Shown here one piece after another: positions 58,382 through 64,000 of a stretch of DNA of 64,000 nt (positions within the stretch are counted from its first letter, which is position 1; each line of letters starts with the position of its first letter). Source of the stretch: an uncultured Myxococcales bacterium (GTDB taxonomy: Bacteria; Myxococcota_A; UBA9042; DTJE01); the NCBI GenBank assembly GCA_903857665.1, contig CAIOFV010000159.1, positions 65,894-129,893 of the forward strand. Reading direction: 5' to 3'. The notes under the pieces are model-generated. The model was not told the DNA's origin. It ran no database searches and worked only from the letters and a program-made list of their open reading frames with translations. Position numbers and translations under genes: made by a program.

Positions 58382-60097
58382 CTACTGCACCTCGGCCGCG
58401 AAGGCCTCGGGCCCCAGGGGAACGCCGGTCGCGCGGCGCACGAACTCGGGCCATCCCCACCGCATCCCGGGATGGAAGACCTCGTCGATCATGTACTTCC
58501 CGAAGTCCTTCCGCCCGTTGAAGGACAGGGTCGATGACGGGCCCTTGTGGCCCGACATCCCCGCCAGCTTCGCCCGCAGCTGCGCCGCGAACAGTTCGCC
58601 CATCAGGTAGTTGTGGTAGTACACCGGCGCGATCGTGAAGTGGGGCTTGGCAGCCCAGTCCGGCAGGTCCCGCCCGGCTGGCCGCTTCAGCAATTGCAGC
58701 CGCTCGACCAGGTCGTACCACAGCGTGTTCAGGTCGCGGTCCGGGTTCTCGTACAACGCCCTCTCGAACCGGAACATCACCATCGCCCAGCGGGCGAAGA
58801 TCAGCTGCTCGCGGCGCCGCTGCTCGTGCAGGCCCTCCTTCGCGGCGTCCGCCTTCGCCGGATCGACGCCCGCGTAGCCGACCATCCACGTGGGGTTCCG
58901 GCCCAGCGCCCCGAACAGCATCGCCACGCCCTCGGTGGTCAGGATGTGCGCGGAGTCCCGGAGGACGTAGGGCAGCGCCGGGTCGTTGTACTTCGCGTAC
59001 ACCGCGTGGCCGGACTCGTGCAGCATCGTGTCCATCCACTCGGCCTTCGGCTGGATGTTCAGCAGCATCCGCACGTCGCCGGCGTGGTCCACGTCGATGC
59101 AGAACGCGTGCTGGTCCTTGCCCTCGCGGTCGTAGTAGTCGGAGCGGGCGATGATCGAGTCCATCGGCAGCCCGATGTCCGCGTAGAACTTCTGCGCCAG
59201 CGCGACGATGTCCTCCTTCTTGCGGTCCGCGTAGAAGGCGTCCGGGTCGACATTGGGCGAGGGCGGCGCCGCCTGGAAGAACGGGTTGTCGTAGTGCCAC
59301 GGCATGATCGCCTTGGGAGCGACGCCCAGCCGCGCCCCGATCTCGGCGTCCAGGCGGGCCTTCATCGCCGCGAACGGCGCGTCGGTCTCGTTCTGGAGCC
59401 GGTCGAACAGGGCCACCAGCAGCGCCGGGTCATGCTCCTGCATCCGGATCTTCATTTCCCAGTAGTTCGCGTACCCCAGCGTGACGGCCGCCCGGTTGCG
59501 CACGTGCGCCAGGTCCACCAGCAGCGGTCCCACCTTCGCGCCGACCTGCTTCAGGGCCTCCCAGATTGCCTGCCGGCGGGGCGACGCCTTTTCGTGCTCC
59601 AGGGCCTCCAGCAACTCGTTGTTGGTGTATGCCTTGCCGTCCAGCGTCGCCCGGTAGGTGTTGAACACCTGCTCGATCTGCGACGATTTCGACACCAGTT
59701 CCTGCAGCACGTCCGCCGGCAACTGGTTCTCCTCGAAGGCCAACTTCGCGACCTGCAGCGACCGCGCAGTGAGCGGGTCCAGGCGGTCCGCGGACTGCAG
59801 CAGCCGGCGGATCGTCTGGAACGACGCGTGGTCGCTGTGGTAGGTCCGGGAAGCCAGGTCCGCCGCGGCGGCGACCTCGAAATCCTCCTTCCGACCGCTG
59901 TTGGCGGCCTTCCAGTAGGTTTCCGCGGCCGTCTTGTCCAGTTCCAGCCGCCGGGTGTTGTAGCCGTCCAGGAAGGCCATCGCTTCCACCGCCACATCCC
60001 CCCCGCCGTCGCCGGTCTTCGCCACGATCCCCTCCTTCGCACACGCGACCGCCAGCAGCACCAACGCAACCGCCGCACCGGACCCGAACCGCCTCAC
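58382..60097 (-). CDS. Gluzincin metallopeptidase lipoprotein (M2/M3, ACE-like)
   Basis: 571 residues from a GTG at 60097 (SD AGGGGGGC), which puts a signal peptide with lipobox LAVAC at the N-terminus. The zinc motif HESGH (about residue 340) is followed 25 residues later by TEGVAM, giving the third ligand Glu, as in the M2/M3 peptidases. The helical N-terminal half and RNRAAVTLGYANYWEM fit the peptidyl-dipeptidase (ACE-like) fold. It probably trims oligopeptides outside the cytoplasm. Transcribed with the ANKH-like transporter; divergent from tetR. Confidence 0.88.
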   Translation of the reverse strand: MRRFGSGAAVALVLLAVACAKEGIVAKTGDGGGDVAVEAMAFLDGYNTRRLELDKTAAETYWKAANSGRKEDFEVAAAADLASRTYHSDHASFQTIRRLLQSADRLDPLTARSLQVAKLAFEENQLPADVLQELVSKSSQIEQVFNTYRATLDGKAYTNNELLEALEHEKASPRRQAIWEALKQVGAKVGPLLVDLAHVRNRAAVTLGYANYWEMKIRMQEHDPALLVALFDRLQNETDAPFAAMKARLDAEIGARLGVAPKAIMPWHYDNPFFQAAPPSPNVDPDAFYADRKKEDIVALAQKFYADIGLPMDSIIARSDYYDREGKDQHAFCIDVDHAGDVRMLLNIQPKAEWMDTMLHESGHAVYAKYNDPALPYVLRDSAHILTTEGVAMLFGALGRNPTWMVGYAGVDPAKADAAKEGLHEQRRREQLIFARWAMVMFRFERALYENPDRDLNTLWYDLVERLQLLKRPAGRDLPDWAAKPHFTIAPVYYHNYLMGELFAAQLRAKLAGMSGHKGPSSTLSFNGRKDFGKYMIDEVFHPGMRWGWPEFVRRATGVPLGPEAFAAEVQ

Positions 60098-60275
60098 GAT
60101 GCCCCCCTGCAGGACGGATGCGACCCCCGGGGGAGCCGCACGGCAGGTATCGACCATTCCCGTCGAGGCGTCAACCTTTCCGGGAAACCCCCTCGCACGC
60201 CCTCATTTGACGTTGCAAGCCCTTGATACCTGTTGTAGTTTCCAGCGGCACCCGGAGGCATGCGGAGGAGATTCG

Positions 60276-60890
60276 ATGGCGCGACGGGCAGAAAAGAAGC
60301 AGGCGACCCGGGAACGGTTGGTCACGATCGCGACCGACCTGTTCTGCAGGAAGGGGTACGACACGACGACGGTCGATGAGATCGTGTCGCTGGCGGGCAT
60401 CTCGCAACGGACGTTCTTCCGGTACTTCCCGACCAAGCTGGACGTGGCCTTCCCAAGCCGGGACAAGACCACGGCGATGCTTCGGGTGCTGCTGGACAGG
60501 CATCACACCCTTTCCGCCCCCCTGCTGGGCGTTCGCGACGCGCTGGTGGAGTTCGGCGCCTGGTACCCCACCCTCAAGGATGACCTGATGCGCGAGTGGC
60601 AGTACGAGTCGGCCTCGCCGACCCTGATCGCCCGTGCGGACGAGACCGAGCGGATCTCCGAGTCGCTCATCGCCGAATCGCTGGAAAGCGCCGGGGTCCC
60701 CCGCGAGCAGGCGAACCTCCTGGGCGGCATCATCTTCGGCGGGATCAGCGTCGTGCTGCGGGAGTGGCTCGACAACGACTGTCGGCAGGAACTGAACGAC
60801 GTGGGCAAGGACCTGGTCAGGCTGCTGGAAGAACTGCATCGCCTGATGCCGTGGGGAGTGTTCCCCCCGCAATCCACCGCCGATCACTGA
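60276..60890 (+). CDS. TetR-family transcriptional regulator
   Basis: 204 residues. The helix-turn-helix (GYDTTTVDEIVSLAGISQRTFFRYFPTK split over residues about 29-57) is typical of TetR proteins, with a divergent ligand-binding C-terminus. Strong SD (GGAGGAG). It is divergent from the peptidase/transporter pair, which it may control through the 178-base gap, and its last 7 bases overlap the convergent glycosyltransferase gene. Confidence 0.93.
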   Translation: MARRAEKKQATRERLVTIATDLFCRKGYDTTTVDEIVSLAGISQRTFFRYFPTKLDVAFPSRDKTTAMLRVLLDRHHTLSAPLLGVRDALVEFGAWYPTLKDDLMREWQYESASPTLIARADETERISESLIAESLESAGVPREQANLLGGIIFGGISVVLREWLDNDCRQELNDVGKDLVRLLEELHRLMPWGVFPPQSTADH

Positions 60891-62500
60891 CCCCCGACCG
60901 GGGTGGTCGAGCGCCAGGCCTCCCAGGCCGCGCCGGCTGCCGCCAGCACCAGCACCGCCAACACCGCCAGCGCCAGGGCACCGGAAGGATCCGTGGCTTC
61001 GTCGGTCGGCGCGAACCAAAGGTCGATCCGCGGTACGAGGTCCGGCGTGCGGATCAGGGGACCCTTCGTGACCCAACCGGCCCAGGGACAGTCGGCGGCC
61101 AGGTCCCCGCCGAACAGGGCGTGGCGCAGCAGCCACGCATGGCCGACGATGGGCGAGAACGGTGGCAGGAAGTTCGTGCGATAGAGGTTGTCGGGCTCCG
61201 GCGTTTCCAGCGGTTGATCGCGGGCGTCCAGGTGGATTTCGGAGTAGGGCGTGTAGGGCACCGCGGCGAAGAAGTCCGTGTAGCGGACCAGCAGGCCGGG
61301 CAGGTTCACGGCAATGCCCGCGACGGCCAGCACGACCAGCGCGACCCGACGGGCGCGGCGCTGCGGCACGGGTTCCTCGACGGCCAGCGCGACCAGGATC
61401 GCCAGGGGGCCGATCATCGGGACCAGGTAGCGAGGGCCCCACTGCTCGGAGCCGTGCCAGATCGAAAACCCGGCGTACAGCAGCAGCGTCGCAACGAAGC
61501 CCGCGGCGCAGGCCAGGCCCACGCCGTGCCCCTCGCGCCAGGCCCTGCGGACGCCCGGCCACGCCAGCCAGGCCAGCGGTGCGAACCACGCCAGGCCCCG
61601 GCCCGACGACACCAGCAGGCCCAGCAGCGCGCCGGGTCGAGGCCAGCCCAGGGTCTGCGGGACCAGGAAGAAGCCGTAGTCCATCGAAAGCAGGGAGCCG
61701 AAGCGCAGCAGGTTCCAGCACGCGGCGGCCGCCAGCGGCGGGATCGCCCCGGCGACCATGCAGGCCGCCGCCCGGCCGGGCGACTCGGACGTGCGGGCCA
61801 GCACGACCAGCCCTGCCACGCCCGCGATCGCGGCGAAGGGAACCAGCGCGATCTTGGCGAACGCCAGCGTCCCCAGGCACAGCCCCAGGGTCGCCGCCTC
61901 CCGGCATCCAGGCGACGACACCAGCCGGGCCAGCGACCAGGCCGTGCCGTTGACGATCACGGCCTGGAACACTTCGGAATAGTGGGAATTCAGGTACGGC
62001 AGCATGCAGGTCGTGCCGTTCGCGACCAGCGCGAGAATCATCGCCCGGCGGCGCGGCACCCCGACCTCGACCAGGGCCAGGAACAGCAGCATCACCGCGA
62101 GAGCGCCGAACACGGCGGGCGTGAGGCCGCGGACCAGGCGCAGCGCCAGTTCCTGCTGGGCCGCGGGAAGGCCCGCCACGGTGACCAGCCGTTCCAGCGC
62201 GGCCCCGGGGATCTCGCACAGGCTCCAGGGCAGCGGGTACTTGTTGAAATGCCGCCCGTCCGGGGCATCCACGGTGAGGCCGCGCATGGGATAGGACGAG
62301 TCCAGGCGCCCCTCCGCGACCAGGTCGCGGGCCATCCCGACCATGGGGATCGCGTCGCCCGTGGGCGGGTTGCGTGCGGACAGGGCCCACAGGACCAGGA
62401 AGGTCGCCAGGAACAGCGACCGGGTCGCGGATCCGCCGGTTCGCGAAAGGGTCGGCACGATCGGCCTCGACAGCGACGGGTCGCGCCAAGGATATCCCAT
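60884..62500 (-). CDS. Polytopic GT-C-type glycosyltransferase-like membrane protein
   Basis: 538 residues with about 11-13 membrane helices. The first outer loop (RNPPTGDAIPMVGMARDLV) has an acidic residue in the position used by phospholipid-carrier-dependent glycosyltransferases. The C-terminal outer loop is rich in Pro/Trp. The ATG at 62500 is preferred to a GTG one codon upstream. The substrate is unknown. It is divergent from the porin gene, with 37 bases between the starts, so their promoters must overlap. Confidence 0.7.
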   Translation of the reverse strand: MGYPWRDPSLSRPIVPTLSRTGGSATRSLFLATFLVLWALSARNPPTGDAIPMVGMARDLVAEGRLDSSYPMRGLTVDAPDGRHFNKYPLPWSLCEIPGAALERLVTVAGLPAAQQELALRLVRGLTPAVFGALAVMLLFLALVEVGVPRRRAMILALVANGTTCMLPYLNSHYSEVFQAVIVNGTAWSLARLVSSPGCREAATLGLCLGTLAFAKIALVPFAAIAGVAGLVVLARTSESPGRAAACMVAGAIPPLAAAACWNLLRFGSLLSMDYGFFLVPQTLGWPRPGALLGLLVSSGRGLAWFAPLAWLAWPGVRRAWREGHGVGLACAAGFVATLLLYAGFSIWHGSEQWGPRYLVPMIGPLAILVALAVEEPVPQRRARRVALVVLAVAGIAVNLPGLLVRYTDFFAAVPYTPYSEIHLDARDQPLETPEPDNLYRTNFLPPFSPIVGHAWLLRHALFGGDLAADCPWAGWVTKGPLIRTPDLVPRIDLWFAPTDEATDPSGALALAVLAVLVLAAAGAAWEAWRSTTPVGGQ

Positions 62501-62525
62501 CACGGCGACGGAGATCAGACGCTGC

Positions 62526-62531
62526 TACAAT
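62526..62531 (+). promoter_or_regulatory. -10-like TACAAT six bases before the porin start codon
   Basis: TACAAT ends at 62531 and the ATG begins at 62538. If used, transcription would start at or beside the ATG, giving a leaderless mRNA; no SD is visible. A matching -35 is lacking. Confidence 0.35.
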
Positions 62532-62537
62532 CCAGAC

Positions 62538-63995
62538 ATGAAACCCGACCGGCACATCGGTCCTTCCTGCAGGCAGCGCCGGCTGGCCCTCGTGATCGCG
62601 GCCCTGGTGCTGTCGCCCGGTTCCGCCGTCGCGGGCAACGCCTTCACGTTCCCCGCCGGCAGCCGTGCCGCCGCGATGTCGGGCGCGTACTCCGCCCTGG
62701 CCGACGACCCGGCCACCGCCTGGTGGAACCCCGCGGGCCTGGGCTGGGCCGAGCGATCGTCCCTGGACGTTTCCGCCAGCGCCTACCACGTGCAGTTCCT
62801 GCAGATCCCGGAGTTCATCCGGAACGCGATGCCGACGGAAACGCGCTCGACCGGGCTCAGCGCCAACCCCTTCCAGGTGGTGGCGAGCGCGGCGTCGTAC
62901 GTCTGGAAGATCGGCGGGTGGAGGAAGGAGGAACCGTCGGCCGCCAACGGCACGCCTCCGCCCGACGCGATCCCGGCCCCGTCGGGGGACGTCGGCCTCC
63001 AGCATTCCGTCGCGCTGTCCGTGTTCATCCCGGCGTCCGAGAAGTTCTCGCAGTCCGCGGTGTTCGACTCGCAGGGCACGTATGGGCCGTTCCACGAGCG
63101 GTTCTCGCTGGCGTACCAGCAGATCACGTACTACATCGGCCCATCGTGGGGCATGCGAATCAACGACAAGGTGTCGGTTGGGGCGTCGCTGTTCGGTGTC
63201 TACACCACCGGCGACGGGCGGGCCACGTTCGCCGACGACGAGGAGATCCCGGTGACCGGCGTCGCCTCTCCTGTGCCGCATTTCGGCACCATCAACGCCG
63301 ACCTGGCCACGAGCCAACTGGCGTTCGCGGTCAATCTTGGCGTGCAGGCCCATCCCGTATCAGGATTGCGCCTGGGCCTCGCCGTCCGGCTGCCCTCGCT
63401 GCGGGTCTGGGGCAAGACGACGGGGGCTCGACTCCAGACCGGCTCCCTGAGCGGCGCCCAGTTGCTTCCCTATTTTTCGGACCAGGATATCAGCCGGTCG
63501 CCCGGCGCCGCCTTCAACCAGCCCTTTTCCATGACGCTGGGCCTGGCCTGGCAGCAGCCGGGGCGATTCGCGATTTCCATTGACGCCGACTACACGACGC
63601 CCTGGCATTTCGGCGGCACGGACACCCGCGGGTACTTCAACGGGCGCCTCGGCATCGAGGTGTTCCTGGCGCCCCGCTGGGTGCTGGGCTTCGGCGGCTT
63701 CACGGACGTGACGCCGGCGCGGCCGCTCGGCGCCGCGCCTTCCCTGCTCGACAGCCGGATCGACTACTACGGCGGCACGCTGGGGGTCACGTACCTGTCG
63801 CCCTACGTGGTCGTGGGCAGCAGCAAGACGGACCGGATCACCTTCGCGACGACGCTGGGCCTCAAGTACGCCTATGGTTTCGGGAAGATCGCAGGCATGA
63901 ACGTCGATTACAACGCGGGGACGATCGACTTCGCCCCCAAGGACATCCGTTCCCACGAGGTGTCGGTGCTGCTGGGTTCAGGGGTGCGGTTCTAG
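62538..63995 (+). CDS. FadL/OmpP1-family outer-membrane beta-barrel protein
   Basis: 485 residues. A signal peptide (cleaved near AVA|GN) is followed by the family's N-terminal signature AGSRAAAMSGAYSALADDPA with WWNPAGL. The rest consists of amphipathic strands with aromatic girdles, and the chain ends in Phe (LLGSGVRF), the usual C-terminal signal for outer-membrane insertion. FadL-type proteins let hydrophobic compounds, including fatty acids, enter; together with the acyl-CoA ligase at the left end this could serve lipid uptake, though the genes are far apart. The stop lies 5 bases before the window end. Confidence 0.88.
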   Translation: MKPDRHIGPSCRQRRLALVIAALVLSPGSAVAGNAFTFPAGSRAAAMSGAYSALADDPATAWWNPAGLGWAERSSLDVSASAYHVQFLQIPEFIRNAMPTETRSTGLSANPFQVVASAASYVWKIGGWRKEEPSAANGTPPPDAIPAPSGDVGLQHSVALSVFIPASEKFSQSAVFDSQGTYGPFHERFSLAYQQITYYIGPSWGMRINDKVSVGASLFGVYTTGDGRATFADDEEIPVTGVASPVPHFGTINADLATSQLAFAVNLGVQAHPVSGLRLGLAVRLPSLRVWGKTTGARLQTGSLSGAQLLPYFSDQDISRSPGAAFNQPFSMTLGLAWQQPGRFAISIDADYTTPWHFGGTDTRGYFNGRLGIEVFLAPRWVLGFGGFTDVTPARPLGAAPSLLDSRIDYYGGTLGVTYLSPYVVVGSSKTDRITFATTLGLKYAYGFGKIAGMNVDYNAGTIDFAPKDIRSHEVSVLLGSGVRF

Positions 63996-64000
63996 GGGTT

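Noticed and set aside
60207-60237. Promoter for tetR from TTGACG and TTGTAG
   Set aside because: The two hexamers are 20 bases apart, outside the usual spacing, so I did not list it.
60596-63583. 995-residue plus-strand ORF
   Set aside because: Crosses three real genes on both strands and has shadow composition.

Overview
High-GC (roughly 70% by eye) bacterial chromosome with dense, strongly GC3-biased coding on both strands. Exported proteins carry lipoboxes, Asp-Val-Pro-rich linkers, short Cys-rich repeats and, in one case, a Cys/hydrophobic/poly-Arg C-terminus of the MYXO-CTERM type. With the FadL-type porin, Ser/Thr kinase and GGDEF protein this points to Myxococcota or a neighbouring former-deltaproteobacterial lineage. 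An Hdr/Mvh hydrogenase implies anaerobic or hydrogen-linked metabolism. The taxonomic call is inference; no rRNA, tRNA or CRISPR was seen.

Layout. 1-10.4 kb: a partial two-module lipoprotein, a long-chain acyl-CoA ligase, a B12-binding radical SAM protein, a CBS-pair protein, a DUF169 protein, and an EF-hand membrane protein translationally coupled to a NUDIX hydrolase. 10.4-12.3 kb: a small accessory patch with a BrnT-type toxin and its antitoxin, the broken C-terminus of a type ISP restriction-modification enzyme, a 49-residue membrane protein absent from the ORF track, and imperfect direct repeats. 12.3-18.5 kb: a leftward marR-tolC-mfp-RND efflux operon with a recognisable promoter/operator. 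18.6-25.3 kb: GH27 alpha-galactosidase lipoprotein, diguanylate cyclase, carbamate kinase, ORF6N protein, RlmK-like and spermidine-synthase-like methyltransferase-fold enzymes.

25.7-37.5 kb is the centrepiece: one co-directional run of a fused HdrC/HdrB-like subunit, HdrA, MvhD, MvhG, MvhA and the hydrogenase maturation protease, running by a 4-base overlap into a small degenerate histidine kinase, a CheY-like receiver, a Cache-HAMP histidine kinase and a GAF histidine kinase. The enzymes resemble a flavin-based electron-bifurcating hydrogenase/heterodisulfide-reductase complex. The attached kinases suggest that redox or hydrogen status is read out by a dedicated signalling branch. The complete maturation set hypA-B-C-D-E-F lies on the opposite strand at 41.4-47.1 kb, so enzyme and assembly machinery are encoded within 22 kb. 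Between them sit a membrane-anchored propeller-like protein, a tiny Cys-rich secreted protein and a GT-C-type membrane glycosyltransferase.

47.3-64 kb is envelope and surface biology: a MYXO-CTERM-like protein, a 1350-residue lipoprotein with Ig-like repeats, FG-GAP repeats and an unusual Ser/Thr-rich C-terminal region, a TIM-barrel glycosidase-like lipoprotein, a Ser/Thr kinase, a MATE/ANKH-like transporter, a gluzincin lipoprotein peptidase, a TetR regulator, another GT-C-type protein and a FadL/OmpP1 porin reaching the right edge.

Long ORFs antisense to these genes are by-products of GC3 bias and were left out.
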